Source: Candidatus Propionivibrio aalborgensis
GTDB lineage: Bacteria > Pseudomonadota > Gammaproteobacteria > Burkholderiales > Rhodocyclaceae
Assembly (NCBI RefSeq): GCF_900089945.1
Contig: NZ_FLQY01000364.1
Span: 1 to 55,894, forward strand
DNA: 55,894 nt
Direction: 5' to 3'
Numbering within the stretch: the first letter of the stretch is position 1; the number at the start of each line of letters is the position of its first letter. A program made the position numbers and the translations under genes. This document shows, in pieces, positions 13,802-22,972 of this stretch. The notes below the pieces were generated by a model. It searched no databases and was not told the DNA's origin. It was given only the letters and a program-made list of their open reading frames with translations.

Positions 13802-14483
13802 CAAGCGCACCCGCGAAGAATTGCTGGCGGCGATCAATCAAGAGATCGCGGTTCGCAAGCTGGAGGACTATCGCCCCTACACGAAGCAGAAAATCTTTCA
13901 TGCAGCGGGCTTGGCTCACAGCGAACGCCTGTTGAGAGCCGGCAATCAGCTTGGCAAGAGTATCGCCGGTGGCGCGGAGTGGGCGATGCACGCCACGGGG
14001 CAATATCCTGAGTGGTGGGAAGGCGCGACATTCAACAAAGCGCCGTTGCTATGGGCGGGATCAGTGACCGGCGAATCGACGCGAGACAACCCGCAACGCA
14101 TCTTGGTGGGTCCGCCAGCGGTTGAGAAAGCCTGGGGAACTGGCTTCATTCCGAAGAGCGCGATTATTGGCCGTGACCGGGCAATGGGTGTTGCGAATCT
14201 GCTGGATAACGTCCAGGTGAGACACGGCGGCGGCGGTGATGTGCAGGCCGGAACGTCCGTTATTGCCTTCAAAGCCTATGAAAAGGGCCGCGAGAAATGG
14301 CAGGGGCCGACTGTTGACGGTGTGTGGTTCGACGAAGAGCCGCCGATTGATATTTACACCGAAGGATTGACGCGGACAAACAACGGCCAGCGCGGCCAGT
14401 TTGCGATTATCACCTTCACGCCGCTTCTTGGCATGTCGTCCGTGGTCATGTTGTTTGAATCCCCGGAGACGACACGCCAATGA
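13788..14483 (+). CDS. terL: Terminase large subunit, ATPase part
   Basis: 231 residues, TTG start at 13788 (an in-frame stop just upstream leaves few options). Walker A-like GNQLGKS at residues 52-58, Walker B VWFDEEPP at 179-186 and the coupling motif TFTP near 209-212 mark the packaging ATPase. The frame ends at TGA in an ATGA overlap with the nuclease part. In most phages these domains form one chain of about 450-500 residues, so this terminase is split. Confidence 0.85.
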   Translation: MNAIDKRTREELLAAINQEIAVRKLEDYRPYTKQKIFHAAGLAHSERLLRAGNQLGKSIAGGAEWAMHATGQYPEWWEGATFNKAPLLWAGSVTGESTRDNPQRILVGPPAVEKAWGTGFIPKSAIIGRDRAMGVANLLDNVQVRHGGGGDVQAGTSVIAFKAYEKGREKWQGPTVDGVWFDEEPPIDIYTEGLTRTNNGQRGQFAIITFTPLLGMSSVVMLFESPETTRQ

Positions 14484-15253
14484 GCCGCGCAATCATATCG
14501 ATGACGATTGACGACGCCGAGCATTACACGCCGGAGCAGCGGGCGGCGATCATTGCATCCTACCCGGAGCATGAGCGAGACGCACGCGCCAAAGGCATTC
14601 CGACGCTAGGCAGTGGCCGAATCTTCCCGATTGACGAGGATTCGATAAAGGTTGATCCGTTCAAAATCCCCGCGCATTGGCCGCGCATTAACGGTATCGA
14701 CTTTGGCTGGGATCACCCGTCAGCCGGTGTGCAATGCGCCTGGGACCGTGATTCGGACGTGTTCTACATCATCAAGGCGCATCGGGCCAGCCAGCAAACG
14801 CCGGTTCTTTTCGCCCCAGCGGTAAAAGCCTGGGGGTCGTGGGTGCCTACTGCCTGGCCGCATGACGGACTCCAAACAGACAAAGGCTCAGGGCTACAGC
14901 TCGCGCTCCAGTACGCCGAGGCTGGGTTAAAGATGCTGAAAGACAAGGCGACTCATGCGCCAAAGGCTGGACAGCCGGAAGGCTCAGGCGGGAATGGCGT
15001 TGAGGCGGGTCTGATGGAAATGCTTGACCGCATGCAAACAGGCCGCTTCAAGGTGTTTTCAAACCTGGATGACTGGTTTCAGGAGTTTCGGCTGTATCAC
15101 CGCAAAGATGGTCGGGTAGTCAAGGAGTTTGACGACCTCATTTCCGCGACTCGGTACGCGCTGATGATGAAGCGCAAGGCCGTTGTGCAAACGATAACCA
15201 CACAGCAGGTTGTGCCGCAGTGGCGACCGCTTGACCCGGAGATTGGCTACTGA
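14480..15253 (+). CDS. terL: Terminase large subunit, nuclease part
   Basis: 257 residues. It begins MSRAIISMTIDDAEHYTPEQ, the usual linker sequence just after the ATPase domain, then carries the RNase H-like nuclease: NGIDFGWDHP (first Asp) near residue 72 and EFDDLISATRYAL near the C-terminus. The ATG overlaps the ATPase stop in the -1 frame with no recognisable slippery heptamer, so translational coupling is more likely than frameshifting. The two chains would assemble into one motor. Confidence 0.85.
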   Translation: MSRAIISMTIDDAEHYTPEQRAAIIASYPEHERDARAKGIPTLGSGRIFPIDEDSIKVDPFKIPAHWPRINGIDFGWDHPSAGVQCAWDRDSDVFYIIKAHRASQQTPVLFAPAVKAWGSWVPTAWPHDGLQTDKGSGLQLALQYAEAGLKMLKDKATHAPKAGQPEGSGGNGVEAGLMEMLDRMQTGRFKVFSNLDDWFQEFRLYHRKDGRVVKEFDDLISATRYALMMKRKAVVQTITTQQVVPQWRPLDPEIGY

Positions 15254-17391
15254 TGGACGCGATGACAGACGACGTAATGGATGAGACGCTGAACCCGTTT
15301 GGCGAAACCGATCTGCAAGGGCCAAGGCGTGACGCTTTCCTGTTGTCGCTGCTTTCAAAGCGCAAGGAGGCTATCTCAGGACGCAAGGCCAGCGGCATCG
15401 AAGACGACTGGATTGATGACGAAGACCACTATCAGGGTGTTGACGCGGCGAATCGTCAATACGCCACGTCTGGAAACATGGCGATGGCTAAGCGCTGGGC
15501 AACGGGTTACTCCGAAGATAAACCAACGTCTACGCGCTCTGTGATTTTCCTGAACATTACCCGTCCATACGTTGATGCTGCCAGCGCACGAGTGGCCGAT
15601 ATGCTGCTTCCGACCGATGACCGAGCCTGGGAGATTAAGCCAACGCCGATCCCGACGCTGTCGCCGCTCAATATGGCGCAGCTTGGCCCTGATTTTAAGC
15701 AAGCGGTAGAGGAGACGATTGAGATAGCGACAGCCGCTGCAAAAAAAATGCAGGACGAGATTGACGATTGTTTGAACGAGTCAAATTGGCACGGCGAAGT
15801 AAGGCACGTTATTGAGGACTCGGCGCGCATCGGCTCCGGCGTGCTGAAAGGCCCGTACCCGGTTCGCAAGACGGGCCGCGTCTATAAGCAGTCAAACGGT
15901 GTGTCAGAAATGGTACAGGTCAGCGAAATCAAACCAGGCACTAAACGCATTGACGCATGGAACCTGTTTCCCGACCCGGCCTGTGGCGAGTCAATACACA
16001 ATGGCAGTTACGTTTTCGAGCGTGAGTATGTTTCCTCGCGGCAACTGCGAGACATGGCGAAAATGCCGGGCTATGACGCGCAAGAGATTCTATCGGCAAT
16101 CAAGAAGGGTCCGGGAACAAGCAGCGCAACCGGCAATGGCGCACTGAAGAATGAAGACCAGTTCGATATGTGGATATTCTACGGACTGTGTGACTCCGAT
16201 GATTTGCAAACTGTTGGTGTCGAGGTCGAGGACGAAACGCCCAAAGCCTACGCAATGGCCGTGATCCTCAACGACCGCATTATCAAGTGCGCCTTGAACG
16301 TGCTCGATACCGGCGAATTCCCGTATGACGTGCTGGCATGGCAAAGACGCCCAGGCATGCCATGGGGCGCGGGCGTGTCGCATCAAATCAGGACGCCGCA
16401 GCGGATGCTAGTCGGCGCGTCAAGGCAGATGATGGATAACTCCGGCATGACGACGGCGCCGCAGGTCGTCATCGGCAACGGCATTACTCCGGCTGATGGA
16501 CAATGGAGCTTGCGCGGCGGGAAACTGTGGCGCGCCGAGCCTGACGTGGTTGACGTCGGGCGGGCCTTCTCTGCGTTCGTCACGCCGTCAGTACAGCCTG
16601 AGCTGATGAACATCATCAATTTCGCGCTGAAGATGGCCGAGGATACAACCGGACTCCCGGCCATGCTGCAAGGCATTCGCGGAGATGCCCCTGAAACCCT
16701 TGGCGGCATGCAGCTACAGAACAATAACGCGTCTGGTGTGCTGCGCAGGCTGGCAAAACGTTTTGATGACTACGTCACCGAACCACATATCCGCAGGTAT
16801 TACGACTGGATGATGCAGCACTCGGACAAGGAAGACATTAAGGGGGACTTCAAGGTTGATGTTAGAGCTAGCTCAGCCCTCGTTGAGCGTGATGCACAGC
16901 AGCAATTTCTGGTGACGCTGCTACAGGTTGCCGACAATCCCAAGTACCGGCTTGACCCGGCCAAGCTGGCAACGGAGCTATTAAAGGGCCAGCGCTACGA
17001 TCCCAAGCGTGTGCAGTATGACGCTGAGACGCTGGCGCAGCAAACAGAGAAGGCCGACCCGATAGCCGAAGCCAAGGCCGAGCTAATCAAGGCGCAGACG
17101 CGCAAGACTGACGCCGATGCCGCTGAGAAGAACGTCACTGGAATGTTCTCCGCAACGTCAGCCGCCAATCAGATTGCAATGAACCCGACGATTGCCCCGG
17201 TGGCTGATGCCATGTGGCTCTCTGCTGGCGGCAAAGACGCAAATGCAGCGCCAGCCATTCCAGAGCCTCAAGGCGCTGAAGGCATTGAAGACCTGCCACA
17301 AAACACGTCGCCCAACTTCCCGCCCAGGCCGCAAAGCCCGGATGAAGGCATGAACAGCGGCATTGAGACGGGCTTTGACGATGGAAATTGA
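15253..17391 (+). CDS. Portal protein, P22-like
   Basis: 712 residues, the long type of portal found in podoviruses. WIDDEDHYQGVDAANRQYA near the start, then YVDAASARVADML, RIDAWNLFPDPAC and MPWGAGVSHQIRTPQRML, form the portal core. The C-terminus is coiled coil followed by a Pro-rich tail. It forms the dodecameric ring at the head vertex through which DNA passes. Overlaps the terminase stop and the next small gene. Confidence 0.9.
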   Translation: MDAMTDDVMDETLNPFGETDLQGPRRDAFLLSLLSKRKEAISGRKASGIEDDWIDDEDHYQGVDAANRQYATSGNMAMAKRWATGYSEDKPTSTRSVIFLNITRPYVDAASARVADMLLPTDDRAWEIKPTPIPTLSPLNMAQLGPDFKQAVEETIEIATAAAKKMQDEIDDCLNESNWHGEVRHVIEDSARIGSGVLKGPYPVRKTGRVYKQSNGVSEMVQVSEIKPGTKRIDAWNLFPDPACGESIHNGSYVFEREYVSSRQLRDMAKMPGYDAQEILSAIKKGPGTSSATGNGALKNEDQFDMWIFYGLCDSDDLQTVGVEVEDETPKAYAMAVILNDRIIKCALNVLDTGEFPYDVLAWQRRPGMPWGAGVSHQIRTPQRMLVGASRQMMDNSGMTTAPQVVIGNGITPADGQWSLRGGKLWRAEPDVVDVGRAFSAFVTPSVQPELMNIINFALKMAEDTTGLPAMLQGIRGDAPETLGGMQLQNNNASGVLRRLAKRFDDYVTEPHIRRYYDWMMQHSDKEDIKGDFKVDVRASSALVERDAQQQFLVTLLQVADNPKYRLDPAKLATELLKGQRYDPKRVQYDAETLAQQTEKADPIAEAKAELIKAQTRKTDADAAEKNVTGMFSATSAANQIAMNPTIAPVADAMWLSAGGKDANAAPAIPEPQGAEGIEDLPQNTSPNFPPRPQSPDEGMNSGIETGFDDGN

Positions 17392-17596
17392 CCGCACGAC
17401 AGAGACATGGCGGGCGCTTGTAGAGCGAACAGAAGAGCGCCTTGCCGACTGCCGGGCGAAGAACGACGGCGCACTTGATGCCGAGAAGACGGCGCATTTG
17501 CGCGGACGAATTGCAGAACTAAAGGATTTGCTGGCATTGGATAACCCAATCCCGGCACTTGTTGCGGACGAGCCTTCTGGCCCCTTCGCGTATTAA
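17381..17596 (+). CDS. Small head-region protein, 71 aa
   Basis: ATG 17381 lies inside the portal's end. Helical (ETWRALVERTEERLADCRAK), with a Pro-rich end GPFAY. The position between portal and scaffold is often occupied by a small unknown protein. No family recognised. Confidence 0.6.
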   Translation: MEIDRTTETWRALVERTEERLADCRAKNDGALDAEKTAHLRGRIAELKDLLALDNPIPALVADEPSGPFAY

Positions 17597-17610
17597 AGGA
17601 GAAGCAAAGA

Positions 17611-18429
17611 ATGGTTATTGACAAGGACGAAGTACAAACCGAAGAACAGGACGCAGCGGACTTCATGGCTGGCTTTAATGGCGTTCGTGATCCCGGCGAA
17701 GAATCGCCCGAACCACGCACCGAAGAGCCAAAGGAAGAGCAAGAGCCTGAAGAGGCGACAGCCGAACCTGAAGAGTCCGAGGCTGAGCCGTTGTTTTTCG
17801 GCATGACAGAAAGCCAAGTCAAATCACTGCTTGAACGCAGTGCGCGAGTTGATTCCATTGAGGAGCAGCTACGCAAGGCAAACGGCAAGATCGGTGAGCT
17901 TAACGGCACACTCCAGACGCTATCAGCACAACGCAAGGCGGCTCCAGAGCCGTCAGAAAGCGACGATGAGAGCGATTTGGAAAACGATTTTCCAGAGTTT
18001 AGAGACATTGCAGACGCAAGGGCGCGCAAGATCGCCTCCGAAATGATTCAGGAGTACGCCAAGAACAACAGCGTGCAGCCTGGGCCAGACCGTGACGAGA
18101 TTATCCGCGATGCCAATATTGCGATCATGGATGCAACTTACGACGGCTGGCGCGAAACGCTATCGTCGCAGGATTTCAGCTTATGGATTGCCACGCAGCC
18201 CGACAACGTTCAGCAAACGTACCAAACAACGGTTAGCGCCAAGGAGTTGGGAACCATCGTCAAGACCTTCGACGCATGGAAAACCAACGCCCAAAGCAAA
18301 GGCAACCGCAACAAGCAGCGCTTGGAGCAAGCGATTATCCCCGAAGGCAATTCTTCACGGGTGAAGCACGCACCAAGCCCACAAGACGACTTTCTTGCGG
18401 GGTTCAACTCCGTCAGGAATCAAACCTAA
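17611..18429 (+). CDS. Scaffolding protein
   Basis: 272 residues, very acidic in residues 25-60, with a central coiled coil and position directly before the capsid gene, all typical of scaffold. DFMAGFNGVRDP near residue 17 and DFLAGFNSVRNQ at the C-terminus are two copies of one motif, an unusual arrangement that could place a capsid-binding peptide at both ends. The start has AAGGAG about ten bases upstream. Confidence 0.75.
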   Translation: MVIDKDEVQTEEQDAADFMAGFNGVRDPGEESPEPRTEEPKEEQEPEEATAEPEESEAEPLFFGMTESQVKSLLERSARVDSIEEQLRKANGKIGELNGTLQTLSAQRKAAPEPSESDDESDLENDFPEFRDIADARARKIASEMIQEYAKNNSVQPGPDRDEIIRDANIAIMDATYDGWRETLSSQDFSLWIATQPDNVQQTYQTTVSAKELGTIVKTFDAWKTNAQSKGNRNKQRLEQAIIPEGNSSRVKHAPSPQDDFLAGFNSVRNQT

Positions 18430-18441
18430 GAGGTAAATAAA

Positions 18442-19494
18442 ATGGCTTCATTTGATTATGCATCGCCCGCTGGGCGAATTAACAAGTTCAAGGGTGAAAT
18501 CCTTGCCCACGCAATCCCCGTCGAGGTTCTCGGTATTACCGGAGCGCAAAAGGAAGTTCCGAAAAACAACGGTAAAACGGTTATGTATCGTCGCTATCTT
18601 CCCTATGGCGGCGCGCTGACCAACTTCAACACCATCAACCGCATGGACACCACGGCGGCGGCTCATGTGTTGACGGAAGGCACCACACCGACCGCCGATA
18701 CCATGATTCCGCAGGACATTACCGTCACGCTGAATCAGTACGGTTGTCTGTATCAAGTCAGTGACCAGGTGGTCGATACCTACGAGGACGACGTTCCCGC
18801 AGAAATGAAGAAGCAATGCGGCGAGCGTGTTGGTTTGGTTCGTGAATTGGTGCGTTTTGGCGTCGTCAAGGCGAGTACCAACATCAGCTATCCCGGTGCT
18901 ATCGTGTCGCGTGTAACGATCAACAAAGCAATTGATCTGAATACGCTGCGCAAGGTATCGCGTAACCTGCAAGCCAATCATGCTAAGCGTATTACCGGCA
19001 TTCTGGCTCCATCGGCCAACATCGCCACCAAGCCGGTTGAAGCCGGTTATCTGGTCTTCTGTCATTCGGATTGCGAAGCAGACTTCCGCAACATGGCCGG
19101 ATTTACTCCGGTTGCTGCGTATGGCTCGCGCAAGCCCGTTCATGAACAGGAGCTTGGTACGGTCGAAAACTTCCGCATTATCTGCTCGCCTGAGCTGGCT
19201 TCCTATCCGTCAGCAGGTATTGCCGGGGCTTCTGGCCTGTCGCCCGCCTTGTATTCGGCGGCGGCTGGTGCGGTGGACGTGTATCCGATCATCGTTTGTG
19301 GTGAAAACGCTTGGGGCCAGGTGGCTCTGCGCGGGGATATGTCTCTTGATCCGACCTGGATTCCTCCGGGCCAGAAAACCAAGAGCGATCCGCTTGGGCA
19401 GCGCGGCTATGTTGGAGCGAAGTTCTACTTCAACTGCACGTCGCTTAATGACGGCTGGTTGGCCGTGATTGAGGCTGGCGTAACCGCTCTCTAA
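18442..19494 (+). CDS. Major capsid protein, N4-gp56 family
   Basis: 350 residues. The segments TVMYRRYLPYGGALTNFNT, VLTEGTTPTAD, ITVTLNQYGCLYQVSD and a C-terminal KSDPLGQRGYVGAKFYFNC match the N4-gp56 family of HK97-fold capsid proteins. The ribosome-binding site is AGAGG before TAAATAAA. It follows the scaffold gene and is followed by a strong hairpin. Confidence 0.92.
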   Translation: MASFDYASPAGRINKFKGEILAHAIPVEVLGITGAQKEVPKNNGKTVMYRRYLPYGGALTNFNTINRMDTTAAAHVLTEGTTPTADTMIPQDITVTLNQYGCLYQVSDQVVDTYEDDVPAEMKKQCGERVGLVRELVRFGVVKASTNISYPGAIVSRVTINKAIDLNTLRKVSRNLQANHAKRITGILAPSANIATKPVEAGYLVFCHSDCEADFRNMAGFTPVAAYGSRKPVHEQELGTVENFRIICSPELASYPSAGIAGASGLSPALYSAAAGAVDVYPIIVCGENAWGQVALRGDMSLDPTWIPPGQKTKSDPLGQRGYVGAKFYFNCTSLNDGWLAVIEAGVTAL

Positions 19495-19506
19495 TGTAGT
19501 GTAACC

Positions 19507-19530
19507 AGCGGCCCGGTTCGCCGGGCTGCT
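19507..19530 (+). terminator. Hairpin after the capsid gene
   Basis: AGCGGCCCGG, TTCG loop, CCGGGCTGCT: a 10-bp stem with one G-T pair. No U tract follows, so it is more likely an mRNA-stabilising or partial termination element than a full intrinsic terminator. Confidence 0.5.
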
Positions 19531-19563
19531 AACTACTGTCGTGATGACAAAAGGAAACAGATA

Positions 19564-20019
19564 ATGGCAAAACAGCACATTGACACGCCCAACGAGTACC
19601 TTGGTAAAGCAGAGCAGTTCAACATTGACGAAATCGGTGATGGACCCAAAGACATCGAAATCATTGACCGCGTGGTTAGCGGGTCTGAGTTGGACATGGA
19701 CAAGTTCATGCATGAGCCGGTCACTATCATGGTTCATGACTCGAATGACGCTAACGACGTTGATCTTGTAATGGTTTCGGTCAATGGGAACCGTCAATTC
19801 CTGCAACGGGGAAACCCGCAAACAATCAAGCGCTACTTTGTCGAGCGGCTGGCAAGGGCAAAGAAAACGTCTTATACGCAGACAATTGACGAGCGTTTGG
19901 GTGAGGCCATGAACAACCTGACGCCACGGCACGCGCTCAAATACCCGTTCTCTGTAGTAGAGGACAAGAACCCCAAAGGCGGCGCATGGTTGCGCGGCAT
20001 CTTGGCTGAAAGAACCTGA
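19564..20019 (+). CDS. Virion-region protein, 151 aa
   Basis: Ribosome-binding site AAAGGAAAC. The product (DTPNEYLGKAEQFNIDEIGD, then LDMDKFMHEPVTIMVHDSND and a beta-rich middle) lies directly after the capsid gene in the place of a head decoration or completion protein. I recognise no domain. Its stop overlaps the adaptor gene's start (TGATG). Confidence 0.6.
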   Translation: MAKQHIDTPNEYLGKAEQFNIDEIGDGPKDIEIIDRVVSGSELDMDKFMHEPVTIMVHDSNDANDVDLVMVSVNGNRQFLQRGNPQTIKRYFVERLARAKKTSYTQTIDERLGEAMNNLTPRHALKYPFSVVEDKNPKGGAWLRGILAERT

Positions 20020-20678
20020 TGAACCTTAGTGAGCTTATTGAGGCGTTTAGGATTGAGTCCGGCGACTCTGTAAACAAGCCTTATTTTTGGAGCGACAGTT
20101 ATCTGACGTTCCTTGCAAACGAGGCGGAGTCCGAGGCGTGCAGACGCGCCTGGTTGCTTCGGGATTCAACGTCAAGCTTCTGTGAAGTCGATGTTGCGGC
20201 GGACGAGCCTTTGATAACGCTTGACCCTGCAATTATCACCGTCCTTCGGGCAAGGCTCAGCACAGTAATCGGGGCGTTGTCGTCCATTACTTCAACGCAA
20301 ATGGATGACTGCGAGCCGTTATGGGAAACGCATGCGGGGCGCCCTACGTCTTATGTGCCTGACTATCAGACGGGGGCGCTTCGCCTCTATCCGATACCTA
20401 ACGTCGACGACGTGCTGTTCATGACGGTTTCCCGGCTTCCTGTTCGCAAAATGGAAGATGACGAAGACGTGCCGGAGATTCGCCCTGAGTATCACTATGC
20501 TCTGATTCACTGGATGCTCTATCGCGCCTACATGAAGCAGGACGCGGACACCTTCGCGCCGGGGAAAGCAGCAGTGTCGATTGCTGAGTTTGAAAAGGAG
20601 TTTGGCAAACGCAGTAGCGCACGCAACGAAACGTGGCAAAGAGAGCGGCACACATTGGGCGGCAACCCTATCGCTTGA
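20019..20678 (+). CDS. Head-tail adaptor-like protein
   Basis: 219 residues, mainly helical, beginning MNLSELIEAFRIESGDSVN. The segment YWS-like FWSDSYLTFLANEAESEACRR and the later YHYALIHWMLYRAYMKQDAD are typical of podovirus head-to-tail connector proteins that attach below the portal. Gene order (portal, scaffold, capsid, adaptor) agrees. The family is assigned by pattern and place. Confidence 0.65.
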   Translation: MNLSELIEAFRIESGDSVNKPYFWSDSYLTFLANEAESEACRRAWLLRDSTSSFCEVDVAADEPLITLDPAIITVLRARLSTVIGALSSITSTQMDDCEPLWETHAGRPTSYVPDYQTGALRLYPIPNVDDVLFMTVSRLPVRKMEDDEDVPEIRPEYHYALIHWMLYRAYMKQDADTFAPGKAAVSIAEFEKEFGKRSSARNETWQRERHTLGGNPIA

Positions 20679-20701
20679 AATGCTGGCTTTTCATCGACAA
20701 T
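20675..20701 (+). promoter_or_regulatory. Candidate late promoter, copy 2
   Basis: TTGAAA, 15 bases containing TGCTGGC, then GACAAT. It lies in the 70-base gap before the 20749 gene. Sixteen bases are identical to copy 1. Confidence 0.45.
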
Positions 20702-20748
20702 GATCTTACTCGCCGTGACGGCGACACAATCCCAGGGCTGGAGTTTCA

Positions 20749-21579
20749 ATGGCAGCAAAAGCAAAGAACCTGACGCTAACCGAAGGCCACTCCTACATCA
20801 TGGACATCTGGCCGGAGGAACAGCCGCCGATTATCCGCAAGCCGATTATCAGTGTCACGTCCACGAACGGTTGCGCGCAGATCGAAGCGACAGCCCACGG
20901 CGTCAAAGACGGCGCCCGCGTTGCGGTGACGAACCTCAAAGGCACCATGTCGCAGATCAACGCCGATATGGACGCGCTGAAAAACTACAAGAACACGAGC
21001 GAATACCATCCGGCCACCGTTCTCAGTGCTGACCTGATTGAGCTGAACGACACCAACGTCGCCGACTTGGTGCATACGCCCAACACCGGATTCATCCAGT
21101 ACAACACGCCCACCGATTTGACGGGCCACACCCAGCGTTGCCGTGTGCGGGATAAGCAGGGCGGCAATCTGGTGGTCTGTTCAGTTCCAGGCACAACGGG
21201 CAGCGTCAAGCCGACCAAGGCCGGACAGGACGGCTCAGTGACGTGGGTGAAACTGAGTGCCGCAGAACTTACAGCGCTGCGTATCACGAAAGGCGCTTCT
21301 TACACAGAGCTTGTTTGGGTCGGATCGACCGCTTATTCGGCTGATGACATTGTTGATTTGTCAGTCATTGCTTCGTCCGATGCCGCCGACGCGCCGTATG
21401 ACGTACTCGTGATCGACACAGATGTTTCTTCCAGTCGCGTTCGGCTGACGTTTCCGCCCGTTGCCACGACGCTGCTCTCCGGCAAGACGGCCTATTACGA
21501 CGTTGAAGACGTGAGCGACGACACCACGCCGGTTGTTTCGGCGCTTGTAGCCGGATCGGTAACGGTCGAGAAAGAATAA
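20749..21579 (+). CDS. Virion protein, 276 aa, beta-rich
   Basis: ATG 20749 with GGAG upstream. The product is beta-rich (PIISVTSTNGCAQIEATAHG and a C-terminal SSRVRLTFPPV) and resembles phage virion proteins that lie between adaptor and lysis genes. There is no named family I can support. A decoration or tail-associated role is possible. Confidence 0.55.
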   Translation: MAAKAKNLTLTEGHSYIMDIWPEEQPPIIRKPIISVTSTNGCAQIEATAHGVKDGARVAVTNLKGTMSQINADMDALKNYKNTSEYHPATVLSADLIELNDTNVADLVHTPNTGFIQYNTPTDLTGHTQRCRVRDKQGGNLVVCSVPGTTGSVKPTKAGQDGSVTWVKLSAAELTALRITKGASYTELVWVGSTAYSADDIVDLSVIASSDAADAPYDVLVIDTDVSSSRVRLTFPPVATTLLSGKTAYYDVEDVSDDTTPVVSALVAGSVTVEKE

Positions 21580-21581
21580 AA

Positions 21582-21854
21582 ATGACGGATCAAACATTTG
21601 TGAACATGATCATTGCTGGGCTGTTATCGGCGATCTCATTCATTCTAAAGGTGATTTGGGACGGACTGCGCGAGTTGCAGAAGGCTGACGTAGAACTAAC
21701 GGGCCAGATTGGAAGGGTTCGTTTGATGATGTCTGATTCCTACATCAAAAAAGAAGATTTCGACCGGATGGCGAATGCCTTGTTTGCAAAGCTAGACAAG
21801 ATAGAGAACAAGCTGGACGGCAAGGCCGACAAAATTAAGCGCAATGACACCTAA
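21582..21854 (+). CDS. Membrane protein next to endolysin, possible holin-related
   Basis: 90 residues. Residues about 8-28 form one membrane helix (MIIAGLLSAISFILKVIWDG), followed by a coiled-coil and a Lys-rich C-terminus. It overlaps the endolysin gene by 11 bases. Position and topology suggest a lysis-related membrane protein, but it could equally be another accessory membrane protein. Confidence 0.55.
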   Translation: MTDQTFVNMIIAGLLSAISFILKVIWDGLRELQKADVELTGQIGRVRLMMSDSYIKKEDFDRMANALFAKLDKIENKLDGKADKIKRNDT

Positions 21855-22320
21855 CCAGAAAAAAGCCCTTGCCGCTGCGGTCTTCGCTACCGCGATTGCG
21901 GTTCCAGCCGAAGGGCTGCGCCAAGCTGCATACCGCGATCCGGTCGGCATCTTGACGGTGTGCTACGGACATACAGGCGAGGTCGATAGGCAAAAGTTCT
22001 ACTCGATTGCGGAATGCGAGGCGCTGCTTTCTGCGGACATGCTCGAAGCCGTTGAGCATGTAGAGAAGTGCGTCCCCGGCCTTCCGGCTCCAGTGCTCGC
22101 GGCATTCTCGGATGCAGTGTTCAACATCGGGCCTAAAGTAGCGTGCGACAAAGGAAACTCGACAGCGGCGCGGTTATTGGCTGCGGGCGACTATCAAGGC
22201 GCGTGCGATCAGCTTGTGCGCTGGGATAAGGCGCGCGTGGCCGGGGTGATGGTATCGCTTCCGGGCCTGACAAAACGCCGAGCCAAAGAGCGCGACCTTT
22301 GCTTACAGGGGGTTGTGTGA
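21844..22320 (+). CDS. Endolysin, GH24 lysozyme with signal-anchor
   Basis: 158 residues. A hydrophobic, Ala-rich N-terminal helix (LAAAVFATAIAVPA) fits a signal-arrest-release anchor. The catalytic pattern is E23, D32 and T38, matching the E-x8-D-x5-T triad of T4-type lysozymes, followed by CYGHTG. It cleaves peptidoglycan at the end of infection. It overlaps the preceding membrane gene. Confidence 0.9.
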   Translation: MTPNQKKALAAAVFATAIAVPAEGLRQAAYRDPVGILTVCYGHTGEVDRQKFYSIAECEALLSADMLEAVEHVEKCVPGLPAPVLAAFSDAVFNIGPKVACDKGNSTAARLLAAGDYQGACDQLVRWDKARVAGVMVSLPGLTKRRAKERDLCLQGVV

Positions 22321-22322
22321 CG

Positions 22323-22805
22323 ATGTTTGCGCCGCCGTCGATGGACGACTATCTCTCTCCGATTGAGCTTTTTCTGGTCCGTGAAGTGGACATGGAGCCA
22401 CGCAACGGACGGTCTGGTTACACGCTTGGGCGTCTGTACTACGGCGCAAATCCTGATGGAAAGATATTCACCCGCGAAGATCAGGATCGGCGGCTAGAAG
22501 AAGGTGGAGCGAAGGAGTTTTCCGCCACGGCCATCCCGATTAGCCGGTATGAGATGTACCTGTACGACACCATGCTGTTTGGTGACATTCCAGTATTCAA
22601 GGACGTTCCTGGCTTTTCGTACTGCGGCATCCAACCCAAGAGCGGGAATGAATCGCTGCTGGGATGCGTTGAAGTCGGGGAATACCGGACGCTGAACGGC
22701 GTGTCGTGCAGTGAAGGCGTGTTGCACAAGCTCAGAGCCATGATGAGCAAGGCGAAAGCTGACGGACGCAAAGTGTTTTGCACGATAACGAGGGAGACGA
22801 AATGA
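22323..22805 (+). CDS. DUF5675-family protein
   Basis: 160 residues from ATG 22323; GTG 22317 is two codons upstream. The pattern YTLGRLYYGA, IPISRYEMYLY, PGFSYCGIQP, GNESLLGCVEVG fits DUF5675, a family often encoded next to lysis genes in phages. It may be a peptidoglycan-related enzyme, but no activity is established that I know of. The Cys in LLGCVEVG is conserved in the family. Confidence 0.65.
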   Translation: MFAPPSMDDYLSPIELFLVREVDMEPRNGRSGYTLGRLYYGANPDGKIFTREDQDRRLEEGGAKEFSATAIPISRYEMYLYDTMLFGDIPVFKDVPGFSYCGIQPKSGNESLLGCVEVGEYRTLNGVSCSEGVLHKLRAMMSKAKADGRKVFCTITRETK

Positions 22806-22972
22806 CGACAACTCAGAAATTAATGATCGGTGTGTTGATGCTTGTATCGTGGTTCGCGCTTGTTATTCTGCAAATGACTCCTGTTGAGCCATTTGTCGAC
22901 GCGCTGAAATGGGCCGGGGCTGGCCTTGGCCTCGTGCAAGCAACACTCACCGATCCCAAGGCGGTGACGTGA
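22802..22972 (+). CDS. Small membrane protein, 56 aa, possible holin
   Basis: ATG 22802 overlaps the upstream stop. One strong membrane helix (MIGVLMLVSWFALVILQM) is followed by a second, weaker hydrophobic segment. A size and place consistent with a small holin or antiholin; not decisive. It overlaps the lipoprotein gene by GTGA. Confidence 0.55.
   Translation: MTTTQKLMIGVLMLVSWFALVILQMTPVEPFVDALKWAGAGLGLVQATLTDPKAVT

Noticed and set aside
14470..14490. Programmed -1 frameshift joining the two terminase parts
   Set aside because: No X-XXY-YYZ heptamer or downstream pseudoknot is apparent at the overlap; ATGA coupling is simpler.
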